Shown one piece after another: positions 25,035 to 32,192 of a DNA stretch of 32,192 nt. Source of the stretch: Pseudomonas sp. CAN1 (GTDB lineage Bacteria > Pseudomonadota > Gammaproteobacteria > Pseudomonadales > Pseudomonadaceae); NCBI RefSeq assembly GCF_030462585.1, contig NZ_JASMRU010000038.1, positions 1 through 32,192 of the forward strand, read 5' to 3'. The position numbers were made by a program, and so were the translations under genes. The notes under the pieces were generated by a model. The model searched no databases. It was not told the DNA's origin and was given only the letters and a program-made list of their open reading frames with translations. Within the stretch, counting starts at the first letter, position 1. The number at the start of each line of letters is the position of its first letter.

Positions 25035-25049
25035 CCCCGGCGCAGGACC

Positions 25050-25125
25050 GTAGGGCGCATAACCCGGAACGGGTTATCCGCCGATTACCCCATGGCGGAT
25101 AACGCTGGCGCGTTATGCGTCCTAC
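25050..25125 (+). repeat. Paired 33-bp repeat of the GTAGGGCG...family, copy 1
   Basis: A left arm (25050-25082), an 11-base linker and an inverted right arm (25094-25125, ending GCGTCCTAC) give a 76-base near-palindrome. Each arm also has its own hairpin: ATAACCCG-GAA-CGGGTTAT on the left and ATAACGC-TGGC-GCGTTAT on the right. The rest of the 24867-25267 gap shows no gene I can support. Confidence 0.85.
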
Positions 25126-25267
25126 AGTCCTAGGCGATATTCCCCAGCTCCTGCGCGGGAGCAGCGACAAACGCAGATTGATATCAGTTGGCTACTATCG
25201 GGGCGTTATCGAAGAACGGCCCGACAGGATAATCGGGCCTCCAGGGACTCCCAGGCAGAGGATTGCC

Positions 25268-25498
25268 ATGCCCGACCGCCAGTCGTTACCGAACCTGTTG
25301 CGCCGCACCGCCCTGGCCCGCGAGGCCTTCGAAACGCGGCGGCGACAGCCGCTGTTCCAGGTTCAGGCACTGGCACCGGAGCTTTACCAGATCATCGAAT
25401 GTGCCAGCGGGCTGGAACGCGCGCGGCGCAGCAGCCATGCCGCCGCACTGCGCTGCGTGGCCGACCTGGAGCGTGCCCTGACGCCGAGCGCCGGCTGA
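25268..25498 (+). CDS. Small hypothetical protein (76 aa)
   Basis: A 76-residue basic protein starting at ATG 25268 with AGAGGA well placed upstream. It begins MPDRQSLPNLLRRTALARE and is rich in Arg, Ala and Leu, with helix-forming segments; there is no signal peptide or membrane helix. I recognise no family. Its stop is one base from the stop of the small minus-strand ORF. The start site and ordinary Pseudomonas-like codon use support it, but the protein is short and coding is not certain. Confidence 0.5.
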   Translation: MPDRQSLPNLLRRTALAREAFETRRRQPLFQVQALAPELYQIIECASGLERARRSSHAAALRCVADLERALTPSAG

Positions 25499-25499
25499 G

Positions 25500-25754
25500 T
25501 CAGGAGCCGCTCGGCACCAGGCGGAACAGGGCGCGGCCATCCAGCCACTGGGCGCTGCCATTGGCGTCGATCTCGCCGACGCATTGGCCCAGGTCCTGGC
25601 CGTCGAGTTCGATGAACAGGTGGTTGGCGTAGACGCGGAAGCGTTCCGGGCGGTCCAGCAGTTCCACCCGGCCGTTCTGCAGCATGCCGATGCGCTTGCC
25701 GACCCCGCCCGGGGTGTAAACCTCGTAGTTGCCCTTGCTGTAGATCGCCACCAC
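25500..25754 (-). CDS. Small hypothetical protein (about 84 aa)
   Basis: An 84-residue ORF starting at GTG 25754 (or GTG 25751) with GGGAGG just upstream. The sequence suggests a compact beta-rich domain: AIYSKGNYEVYTPGG, then GRVELLDRPERFRVYANHLF and GQDLGQCVGEIDANGSAQWL. No signal peptide and no family that I recognise. It converges on the 76-residue ORF with a single base between stops. The alternating hydrophobic pattern and good ribosome-binding site make it likely to be real. Confidence 0.6.
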   Translation of the reverse strand: MVAIYSKGNYEVYTPGGVGKRIGMLQNGRVELLDRPERFRVYANHLFIELDGQDLGQCVGEIDANGSAQWLDGRALFRLVPSGS

Positions 25755-25903
25755 GCCGCCTCCCTGCCAGCCGCTCGAAGCACCGACTTAAGCACAGAAT
25801 GATGGCAGTTGGATATCAATTCCTGGCGATCTGCTGCGAACCCCTGGTTGCCGCAGCGATCACCCCAGCCATCGAATCCCGCCCCGAACAGTGAAGCACC
25901 TGC

Positions 25904-27019
25904 TCAGTGACTGGTCCGCCCCGGTTCGCTGCGAGGCGCCGAATGGGCATGGTTTCGTTCTATTGGCTTGCGCGAGGAATCGGCCAGCACTTCCACGTTG
26001 CGCAGCTCACGCACCGGGAAGGCGAAGTCCACGCCCAGCTCCTGCATGCCGGCCAGCAGCCGCAGGTTGATGCGCTGCTGCACGTCCATGTAGCGGTTGT
26101 AGTCGGCGGTTTGCATGATGTAGACCACCTCGTAGAGCAGGCGGCTCTCGGCGAAGGAGAAGAAGTGCGCACGGTCGAACTTCGCCTCGCTCAGTTCATC
26201 GATGATCTCCTTGACCAGCCCGGCCACCGCTTCGGCCTTGTCCGCCGGCGTGCGGTAGCTGACGCCGAACTGGAAGACGATGCGCCGGGTGTTCATGCGC
26301 TTGTAGTTGTGCAGCGTCTGCTTGAGCAGCTCGGCGTTGGAGCAGACGATCTGCTCGCCGCTCAGGCTGCGGATGCGGGTGGTCTTCAGGCCGATGTGCT
26401 CGATGGTGCCGGCAACGTCGCCGAAGACCACGAAGTCGCCGATCTCGAACGGCTTGTCGAAGCCGATCGACAGCGAGGCGAAGATATCGCTGAGGATGGT
26501 CTGCACCGCCAGCGCCACGGCGATGCCGCCGACGCCGAGGCTGGCGATCAGCGCGGTGATGTCCACGCCCAGGTTGGCCAGGATCGACAGCAGCATCACC
26601 GCCCACACCACCAGCAGCACGACGACGGAGATCAGCGAAGCCATCACCGGGTTCTGCATGCCGCCGAACCGCGCGAGCGACAGGTCGCGTGTCCATAGCC
26701 GCACGCAGGCGTCCATCCACCAGGCCACCTGCAGCGCGAGCACGACGAACCAGGCGTGGGACAGGGCCGAGCTCCAGTTGTCGGGGAGGGTGGTCAGTTT
26801 CATCGCCAGCATCAGCGCGAAGACGAAAATCAGCAGGTTGCTGGTGCGCTCGGCGATGGCCCAGGCGTAGCGCGCCCAGTGGCTGGTGCGGCCCTCCAGG
26901 CGCTTGCGCGCGGAACCGACCAGGAAGCGCAGGATGGCGAAACCGATGGCGGCGGCGAGCACCACCAGCAGCAGGCGGCTGAACTGGGTCAGGTCCAGCC
27001 AGGCATTGAACGACCCCAT
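25904..27019 (-). CDS. Small-conductance mechanosensitive channel (MscS family)
   Basis: A 371-residue membrane protein. Four or five N-terminal hydrophobic segments (about 13-33, 57-77, 85-103, 123-145) lead to the pore helix and MscS signature LGVGGIAVALAVQTILSDI, then FASLSIGFDKPFEIGDFV. The cytoplasmic beta domain follows with GTIEHIGLKTTRIRSLSGEQ and the C-terminal alpha/beta domain with FPVRELRNVEV. It would open under membrane tension to release solutes in hypo-osmotic shock. AGGAGG stands just before the ATG. It has more membrane helices than E. coli MscS, closer to YnaI/YbdG-like members. Confidence 0.93.
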   Translation of the reverse strand: MGSFNAWLDLTQFSRLLLVVLAAAIGFAILRFLVGSARKRLEGRTSHWARYAWAIAERTSNLLIFVFALMLAMKLTTLPDNWSSALSHAWFVVLALQVAWWMDACVRLWTRDLSLARFGGMQNPVMASLISVVVLLVVWAVMLLSILANLGVDITALIASLGVGGIAVALAVQTILSDIFASLSIGFDKPFEIGDFVVFGDVAGTIEHIGLKTTRIRSLSGEQIVCSNAELLKQTLHNYKRMNTRRIVFQFGVSYRTPADKAEAVAGLVKEIIDELSEAKFDRAHFFSFAESRLLYEVVYIMQTADYNRYMDVQQRINLRLLAGMQELGVDFAFPVRELRNVEVLADSSRKPIERNHAHSAPRSEPGRTSH

Positions 27020-27126
27020 GATCCCTCCTCATCAACGGTGACAGGAGTAGGGTTGGGGGCGCGCGACGCGCAGAAGTTCAGCTCAAGGCTCTGAGCGGTG
27101 CTCTGCGCGGGAACTCAGGGGCGACG

Positions 27127-28314
27127 TCAGACATACTGCGCGGCGGCGTAGCCCGAGGCCCAGGCCCACTGGAAGTTGAAGCCGCCCAGGTGGCCGGTGA
27201 CGTCGAGCACTTCGCCGACGAAATACAGGCCGGGGGACTTCAGCGACTCCAGGGTTTTGGATGACACCTCGCGGGTATCGACACCGCCCAGGGTGACTTC
27301 CGCCGTGCGGTAGCCCTCGGTGCCGGCCGGCACCAGCTGCCAGTCGCCCAGGCGCTCGGCAATCGCCTTCAGCTCGGCCGGGGTGTACTGCTTCATCGGC
27401 CTGGAGACGAACCACTGTTCGGCCAGCAGGCCGGCCATCTTCTTGGTGAAGAGTTCCGCCAGCAGGGTCTTCAGCTCGCTGTTGGGGCGCTCGCGCTGCT
27501 GGTCGGCCAGCCAGGTCGGCAGGTCGATGTGCGGCAGCAGGTCGATGCTGATGGCATCGCCGGCCTGCCAGTAGGAGGAAATCTGCAGGATCGCCGGGCC
27601 GCTGAGGCCGCGGTGGGTGAACAGGATGTTCTCGACGAAGCTCTGGCCGTTGCAGCTGACCCGGCAATCCTCCACCGAAGTGCCGGACAGCTCCGTGCAC
27701 AGCGTCTTCAGCTGCGGGTCGGTAATGGTGAAGGGCACCAGGCCGGCGCGGGTCGGCAGCACGCTGTGGCCGAACTGGCGGGCGATCTGGTAGCCGAAGC
27801 CGGTGGCGCCCAGGGTCGGGATCGACAGGCCGCCGGTGGCGATCACCAGGGATTCGCAGCGCGCCGGGCCGAGGCTGGTCTGCAGCTGGTAGCCGCCGTC
27901 GTCGAGGCGAGCGATCTCGCTCACCGAGGTGTCCAGGCGCAGGTCGACGCCGGCCTGGTCGCACTCGTCCAGCAGCAGGCCGAGGATGTCGCTGGACTTG
28001 TTATCGCAGAACAGCTGGCCGAGCTTCTTCTCGTGGTACGGGACGCCGTGCTTGGCCACCAGGCCGATGAAGTCCCACTGGGTGAAGCGCGCCAGGGCCG
28101 ACTTGCAGAAGTGCGGGTTGTGCGAGAGGAAGTTGGCCGGCTCGCAGTACATGTTGGTGAAGTTGCAGCGCCCGCCGCCGGACATGAGGATCTTCTTGCC
28201 GGCCTTGTTGGCGTGGTCCAGCAGCAGCACCTGGCGGCCGCGCTCGGCGGCGCTCATCGCGCACATCAGTCCCGCGGCGCCGGCGCCGATGATGATGACC
28301 TGGGATGTGAGCAC
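27127..28314 (-). CDS. HI0933/YhiN family FAD-dependent oxidoreductase
   Basis: A 395-residue flavoprotein. The dinucleotide-binding motif GAGAAGLMCAMSAAERG is at residues 9-25, followed by the family hallmark KKILMSGGGRCNFTN near residue 41 and a C-terminal FAD motif near VGEVLDVTGHLGGFNFQWA. Members are annotated as NAD(P)/FAD-dependent oxidoreductases, some as BaiN-like; the physiological substrate is unknown. The start is GTG 28314 with GAGGA about 8 bases upstream. It is divergent from the OsmC-YcaO gene across 193 bases in which only a weak GATAAT (28462) looks promoter-like. Confidence 0.92.
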   Translation of the reverse strand: MLTSQVIIIGAGAAGLMCAMSAAERGRQVLLLDHANKAGKKILMSGGGRCNFTNMYCEPANFLSHNPHFCKSALARFTQWDFIGLVAKHGVPYHEKKLGQLFCDNKSSDILGLLLDECDQAGVDLRLDTSVSEIARLDDGGYQLQTSLGPARCESLVIATGGLSIPTLGATGFGYQIARQFGHSVLPTRAGLVPFTITDPQLKTLCTELSGTSVEDCRVSCNGQSFVENILFTHRGLSGPAILQISSYWQAGDAISIDLLPHIDLPTWLADQQRERPNSELKTLLAELFTKKMAGLLAEQWFVSRPMKQYTPAELKAIAERLGDWQLVPAGTEGYRTAEVTLGGVDTREVSSKTLESLKSPGLYFVGEVLDVTGHLGGFNFQWAWASGYAAAQYV

Positions 28315-28507
28315 GCTGGATTCCTCGTGGACGGGCGCCTGGCCGGCGCAAAGCCGCGCATCTTACCGCAAGCGCCGGCCCAGTTGGGGGCGCGGCGCGG
28401 CCGTGCGTCGACCGGCAGCGCCGTGCCGGCGCCCAAGGTATCCCCCGGCGGCATTTGTCCGGATAATGCCGGCCCTGTTGTTATTTCTCCTTTCGTGGTG
28501 CGTGCGC

Positions 28508-30709
28508 ATGGAAATCAAGGTCAACTTTCTCGACAACCTTCGCCTGGAGGCCAAGTTCGACGACTTCACGGTGATCGCCGACCAGCCGATCCGCTACAAG
28601 GGCGACGGTTCGGCGCCGGGGCCGTTCGACTATTTCCTGGCTTCCTCGGCCCTGTGCGCGGCCTACTTCGTCAAGCTGTACTGCCAGACCCGCGACATCC
28701 CCACCGATAACATCCGCCTGTCGCAGAACAACATCGTCGACCCGGAAAATCGCTACAAGCAGATCTTCAAGATCCAGGTCGAGCTGCCGGCGGACATTTC
28801 CGAGAAGGACCGCCAGGGCATCCTGCGTTCCATCGACCGTTGCACCGTGAAGAAGGTGGTGCAGACCGGCCCGGACTTCGTCATCGAACAGGTCGAGAAC
28901 CTCGACGCCGACGCCCAGGCGCTGCTGATGCCGAGCACCGCCGAAGGTGCCAGCACCTATATCCAGGGCAAGGACCTGCCGCTGGAGCAGACCATCGCCA
29001 ACATGTCGGAAATCCTCGCAGGCCTGGGCATGAAGATCGAGATCGCCTCCTGGCGCAACATCGTGCCCAACGTCTGGTCGCTGCACATCCGCGACGCGCA
29101 GTCGCCGATGTGCTTCACCAACGGCAAGGGTTCCACAAAGGAAAGCGCGCTGGCCTCGGCGCTGGGCGAGTTCATCGAGCGGCTGAACTGCAACTTCTTC
29201 TACAACGACCAGTACTGGGGCGAGGAGATCGCCAACGCGCCGTTCGTGCATTACCCCGACGAGCGCTGGTTCAAGCCGGGCGCGAAGGACGAACTGCCGG
29301 AGGAAATCCTCGACGAGCACTGCCTGGAGATCTTCAACCCGGACGGTGAGCTGCGCGGCTCGCACCTCTACGACACCAACTCGGGCAACACCGAGCGCGG
29401 CATCTGCTCGCTGCCGTTCGTGCGCCAGTCCGATGGCGAGACGGTGTACTTCCCGTCCAACCTGATCGAGAACCTCTACCTGTCCAACGGCATGAGCGCC
29501 GGCAACACCCTGGCCGAAGCCCAGGTGCAGTGCCTGTCGGAAATCTTCGAGCGTGCGGTGAAGCGCGAAATCCTCGAAGGCGAACTGGCCCTGCCGGACG
29601 TGCCGCAGGAGGTGCTGGCCAAGTACCCCGGCATCGTCGCCGGCATCCAGGGCCTGGAGGAGCAGGGCTTCCCGGTGCTGGTCAAGGATGCGTCGCTGGG
29701 CGGCGAGTTCCCGGTGATATGCGTGACCCTGATGAACCCGCGCACCGGCGGCGTGTTCGCCTCCTTCGGCGCCCACCCGAGCTTCGAAGTGGCGCTGGAA
29801 CGCAGCCTCACCGAACTGCTCCAGGGCCGCAGCTTCGAGGGCCTCAACGACCTGCCCAAGCCGACCTTCGAAAGCCAGGCGCTGACCGAGCCGAACAACT
29901 TCGTCGAGCACTTCATCGACTCCAGCGGCGTGGTGTCGTGGCGCTTCTTCAGCGCCAAGGCCGATTACGAGTTCGTCGAGTGGGACTTCTCCGGCCACGG
30001 CGAGGATTCGAACCAGCAGGAAGCGCAGACCCTGTTCGGCATCCTCGAAGAGCAGGGCAAACAGGTCTACATGGCCGTCTACGAGCACCTGGGCGCCACT
30101 GCCTGCCGCATCCTGGTGCCGGGTTATTCGGAAATCTACCCGGTGGAAGACCTCATCTGGGACAACACCAACAAGGCCCTGGCGTTCCGCGCCGACATCC
30201 TCAACCTGCACAGCCTCAACATCGTCCGCCTCAAGTCGCTGCTCAAGCGCCTGGAAGCCTGCGAGGTGGACGAGTACACCGACATCACCACACTGATCGG
30301 CATCGAGTTCGACGACAACACCGTCTGGGGCCAGCTGACCATCCTCGAGCTTAAGCTGCTGATCAACCTTGCGGTGAAGCGCTTCGAGACGGCCAAGGAA
30401 CTGGTGGAGATGTACCTGCAGTACAACGACAACACCGTCGAGCGCGGGCTGTTCTACCAGGCGCTCAACGCGGCGCTGGAAGTACACCTGGACGAGGAAC
30501 TGGAGATGGCCGACTTCGAGGCCAACTTCCGCCGCATGTTCGGCAACCCGCGCATGGACGCCGTGCTCGGCTCGCTGGACGGCAGCGTGCGCTTCTACGG
30601 CCTGACGCCCACCAGCACCAAGCTGGAAGGCCTCGACCGCCACCTGCGACTGATCGAGAGCTACAAGAAGCTGCACCAGGCGCGGGCCCGCGCAGTAGGC
30701 TCGAACTGA
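28508..30709 (+). CDS. ycaO: OsmC domain-YcaO domain fusion protein
   Basis: A 733-residue fusion. Residues 1-140 form an OsmC-like domain with the paired cysteines expected for peroxide reduction: Cys50 in SSALCAAYF and Cys112 in DRCTVKKV. Residues from about 150 on match E. coli YcaO along its length, for example NVWSLHIRDAQSPMCFTNGK, ASALGEFIERLNCNFF, SNGMSAGNTLAEAQVQCLSE, FASFGAHPSFEVALERSLTE and GATACRILVPGYSEIYP. YcaO-fold enzymes activate amide backbones with ATP; E. coli YcaO has been linked to beta-methylthiolation of ribosomal protein S12, and RimO is not in this window. E. coli YcaO lacks the OsmC part. The ATG at 28508 has no clear ribosome-binding site; GTG 28502 is an in-frame alternative. 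Confidence 0.92.
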   Translation: MEIKVNFLDNLRLEAKFDDFTVIADQPIRYKGDGSAPGPFDYFLASSALCAAYFVKLYCQTRDIPTDNIRLSQNNIVDPENRYKQIFKIQVELPADISEKDRQGILRSIDRCTVKKVVQTGPDFVIEQVENLDADAQALLMPSTAEGASTYIQGKDLPLEQTIANMSEILAGLGMKIEIASWRNIVPNVWSLHIRDAQSPMCFTNGKGSTKESALASALGEFIERLNCNFFYNDQYWGEEIANAPFVHYPDERWFKPGAKDELPEEILDEHCLEIFNPDGELRGSHLYDTNSGNTERGICSLPFVRQSDGETVYFPSNLIENLYLSNGMSAGNTLAEAQVQCLSEIFERAVKREILEGELALPDVPQEVLAKYPGIVAGIQGLEEQGFPVLVKDASLGGEFPVICVTLMNPRTGGVFASFGAHPSFEVALERSLTELLQGRSFEGLNDLPKPTFESQALTEPNNFVEHFIDSSGVVSWRFFSAKADYEFVEWDFSGHGEDSNQQEAQTLFGILEEQGKQVYMAVYEHLGATACRILVPGYSEIYPVEDLIWDNTNKALAFRADILNLHSLNIVRLKSLLKRLEACEVDEYTDITTLIGIEFDDNTVWGQLTILELKLLINLAVKRFETAKELVEMYLQYNDNTVERGLFYQALNAALEVHLDEELEMADFEANFRRMFGNPRMDAVLGSLDGSVRFYGLTPTSTKLEGLDRHLRLIESYKKLHQARARAVGSN

Positions 30710-30748
30710 CAGCGCCTCACTGAACCTTCTCGCCGGCGCTGGCGAACT

Positions 30749-30786
30749 GTAGGAGCGAGGGGGACGCCCAGTCCTTGCTCGCGAAC
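30749..30786 (+). repeat. Decayed REP element with expanded loop
   Basis: GTAGGAGCGAG (30749-30759) and CTTGCTCGCGAAC (30774-30786) are the arms of a common Pseudomonas REP of the GAGCGAG-CTTGCTCGC type, here separated by extra bases in the loop. It opens the second repeat cluster, 40 bases after the OsmC-YcaO stop. Confidence 0.6.
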
Positions 30787-30809
30787 CCGCCCGCCGTCAC
30801 ACCTCCCAC

Positions 30810-30886
30810 GTAGGGCGGATAACCCGGAACGGGTTATCCGCCGATGGCCCCGGTGGCGGATAACGCTGGCGCGTTATTCGCCCTAC
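30810..30886 (+). repeat. Paired 33-bp repeat of the GTAGGGCG...family, copy 2
   Basis: The same architecture as 25050-25125: a left arm with ATAACCCG-GAA-CGGGTTAT, a 12-base linker and an inverted right arm with ATAACGC-TGGC-GCGTTAT, ending CGCCCTAC. Differences from copy 1 are confined to the linker and a few arm positions. Confidence 0.85.
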
Positions 30887-30908
30887 GGTCTGCCCCGGCT
30901 GAGCCGGG

Positions 30909-30980
30909 GATCGCGGAGAAGCTCCGCTCCTACAAGAGCTGCTCCGGCGTTCCCCGTAGGAGCGGACTCCGTCCGCGATC
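30909..30980 (-). repeat. REPIN-like doublet, copy 2 (inverted relative to copy 1)
   Basis: Read on the minus strand this 72-base unit follows 24965-25034: REP hairpin, a linker starting GGGGAA and ending GCTCTT (two bases longer), and a second hairpin GCGGAG-CTT-CTCCGC. Outer ends are GATCGCGG and CCGCGATC instead of TTTCGCGG and CCGCGAAA. Confidence 0.85.
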
Positions 30981-31017
30981 GTTTTCCGCCGGTGCGTCCT
31001 CCGGCTGGGCGCCGCCA

Positions 31018-31040
31018 ATCGCGGATAAATCCGCTCCTAC
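31018..31040 (-). repeat. Single REP element
   Basis: ATCGCGGATAAATCCGCTCC with following TAC; stem GCGGAT-AAA-TCCGC. It has the same orientation as the left arm of the adjacent REPIN and no inverted partner. Confidence 0.7.
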
Positions 31041-31066
31041 GCGAGTCCCAGCGCCGATGCCCCGGC

Positions 31067-31098
31067 GGCGGATAACGCTGGCGCGTTATGCGTCCTAC
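31067..31098 (-). repeat. Single inverted arm of the GTAGGGCG...family
   Basis: Identical in sequence to the right arm at 25094-25125, with hairpin ATAACGC-TGGC-GCGTTAT, ending GCGTCCTAC. It closes the second repeat cluster. No gene is visible in 30710-31160 apart from these elements. Confidence 0.8.
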
Positions 31099-31160
31099 GG
31101 TCCTGCTGCCGGGAATACAGGGAGATGCCCGGCCGGTAACCCGGCCAGGCGAGGGGAGGG

Positions 31161-31595
31161 TTACAGCCGCGGCTTGTCGTCCCAGGTGGCGCCGTAGTAG
31201 GCGTGGATGTCCTTGCCCCAGGTGGGGTCGCTCATGTCCGGCCAGTGGTCCTTGTCAAAGCCGGGGGCGTTCTTCAGGCGGTCCTTGTCGGCGTCGAGGA
31301 CGAAGCGCTTGTTCACCGTGTCCAGCCGCAGTGCGGCCCAGGGCACGGCGAACAGCTTCTCGCCCATGCCGAGGAAGCCGCCGAACGACAGCACGGCATA
31401 CGCCACCTTGCCGCTGGCGGTGTCGAGCATGATTTCCTTGATGTCGCCCAGGTCCTGGTCCTGGGTGTTGTAGACGTCATTGCCGATCAGGGTATCCGCG
31501 CCCATCAGCCGGGGGCCCGGCCCGCGGTCGCCTTCGGCGGTGAAATCGGTGCGTCCCTTGTACATGCCGTACTTGTCGCGTTCTTCGAAGTTCAT
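31161..31595 (-). CDS. PRC-barrel domain protein
   Basis: A 144-residue soluble protein. The PRC-barrel domain covers about residues 28-100: LMGADTLIGNDVYNTQDQDL, IKEIMLDTASGKVAYAVLSF and GEKLFAVPWAALRLD. A charged C-terminal tail with Trp/Asp-rich segments follows. Such proteins are often stress- or stationary-phase-associated in Pseudomonas, but the biochemical role is unknown. ATG 31595 has GGAG seven bases upstream. It is transcribed away from ligD, with a 440-base gap between them. Confidence 0.9.
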   Translation of the reverse strand: MNFEERDKYGMYKGRTDFTAEGDRGPGPRLMGADTLIGNDVYNTQDQDLGDIKEIMLDTASGKVAYAVLSFGGFLGMGEKLFAVPWAALRLDTVNKRFVLDADKDRLKNAPGFDKDHWPDMSDPTWGKDIHAYYGATWDDKPRL

Positions 31596-32035
31596 CGTGC
31601 GCTCCTGGCCAGAGGCCTCAGGCAGTTGAGCAACGCAAAGCTGGCTTCAGGCTGCTCGGGTGGCGCCGGCGCAGAGCACCGGGCCTGGTCAGACGACTTT
31701 TCTGGGTAAAGCTTTCCGCGCAGCTACCCGCGAGCCTTGGGCAAGGCTCGTATGGGGCGAGGGCAGGGACTGCGAGCGGCTGGGCAATGGACAGGGCCGC
31801 GAGGCCCGGAAGCATTCTGCGACGCTCATGACAGGGGAGTGGCAAGCGGAAGTAGCCGTTCGCTATTTGCGACCAGCGGTGAGGCATAAGCCAACGCCGA
31901 GGCAGGCGGCCCTCCCTGCGCCGGAAAGTCTGAACTCGGCCGGTACGCCCGACTCAACCCAGATGATCGCGAGGTCTCGGCGTCCGGGCCGTACACGCTC
32001 GCGGTGAACCTTGCGGCGACGAGGAGCAGCGAGCC
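31596..32035. other. Intergenic region between PRC-barrel gene and ligD, no gene supported
   Basis: Short open frames exist on both strands but none has a convincing start site or family. The region contains one strong hairpin (31731-31750) and GAGGAG at 32021-32026, the ribosome-binding site of ligD. I could not identify a clear -35/-10 pair in either direction. Confidence 0.55.
31731..31750. other. 8-bp perfect hairpin CGAGCCTT-GGGC-AAGGCTCG
   Basis: A perfect inverted repeat with a 4-base loop in the middle of the divergent region, with no T-run on either side. It could be an operator or the stem of a small RNA or leader; a terminator is less likely. Confidence 0.45.
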
Positions 32036-32192
32036 ATGGCACATGCAACCAGCACCCTGAAGGAATACGCGCGCAAGCGGGATTTCAGCGGCACCCCCGA
32101 GCCCAGCGGCGAGGGCGTCGCCGGCTCCGCCGAGGAGCACGCCTTCGTGGTGCAGAAGCACGACGCTAGCCACCTGCACTACGACTTCCGCC
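32036..32192 (+). CDS. ligD: ATP-dependent DNA ligase LigD, N-terminal start (3' end outside window)
   Basis: The first 52 residues (LKEYARKRDFSGTPEPSGE, then FVVQKHDASHLHYDFR) are the typical opening of LigD, whose N-terminal phosphoesterase domain removes 3'-phosphates and ribonucleotides. The HLHYDFR motif carries residues of that active site. With Ku, LigD performs bacterial non-homologous end joining. GAGGAG sits nine bases before ATG 32036. Stand-alone 3'-phosphoesterase proteins share this start, so full-length LigD is likely but not proven here. Confidence 0.85.
   Translation, partial: MAHATSTLKEYARKRDFSGTPEPSGEGVAGSAEEHAFVVQKHDASHLHYDFR

Noticed and set aside
24906..31098. CRISPR array
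   Set aside because: Repeats are short palindromes in mixed orientation without regular unique spacers and no cas gene is present; they are REP/REPIN-type elements.
31660..32007. 115-codon plus-strand ORF before ligD
   Set aside because: No ribosome-binding site, a low-complexity Arg/Pro-rich translation and competing frames on both strands.

Overview
The window is GC-rich, densely packed chromosomal DNA that I read as Pseudomonas, probably close to the P. aeruginosa/P. citronellolis/P. nitroreducens side of the genus. The reasons are the itaconate-catabolism genes at the left edge, the OsmC-YcaO fusion, the LigD start and the intergenic REP-type repeats. I found no rRNA, tRNA, CRISPR array, insertion sequence or prophage gene. 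All family names come from reading the translated sequence; no database search was run.

Layout. (1) 1-4024: 3' part of an itaconate-type operon: acyl-CoA dehydrogenase (5' end off the window), MmgE/PrpD protein, CaiB/BaiF CoA-transferase (Ict-like) and CitE-like citramalyl-CoA lyase (Ccl-like). (2) 4079-4735: a MarC membrane protein on the minus strand. (3) 4888-10445: a signalling pair, a REC/HD-GYP c-di-GMP phosphodiesterase followed by a 1473-residue hybrid kinase (HAMP-GAF-PAS-PAS-HisKA-HATPase-REC-REC-HPt). (4) 10552-14110: a SulP/STAS anion transporter, an unknown exported protein and a D-2-hydroxyacid dehydrogenase. (5) 14111-24866: the most interesting region, described below. (6) 24867-25267 and 30710-31160: two REP/REPIN-like repeat clusters flanking two small ORFs, an MscS channel, a HI0933-type flavoprotein and the OsmC-YcaO fusion. 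(7) 31161-32192: a PRC-barrel protein divergent from the start of ligD.

The 14-25 kb cluster looks like one catabolic operon that I cannot match to a described pathway. It encodes a Tat-exported solute-binding protein, a flavin reductase carrying an extra degenerate Nudix-like domain, a luciferase-like monooxygenase, a 4-oxalocrotonate-tautomerase-like protein, an alpha/beta hydrolase, two DppB/DppC-like permeases, a fused double ABC ATPase, a PuuC-like aldehyde dehydrogenase and a TetR regulator. The simplest model is uptake of a small organic solute, reduced-flavin-dependent oxygenation, tautomerisation and hydrolysis, then oxidation of an aldehyde. The substrate is unknown.

Its control region (14111-14384) is shared with the divergent D-2-hydroxyacid dehydrogenase. 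It holds three copies of a TGTAC-N4-GTACA-type inverted repeat around a promoter-like sequence, a good candidate operator set for the TetR protein. AAnAAnAA (Hfq/Crc-type) motifs occur in the leader of this operon, before its permease genes and at the start codon of the itaconate-operon MmgE/PrpD gene, suggesting catabolite repression of both pathways.
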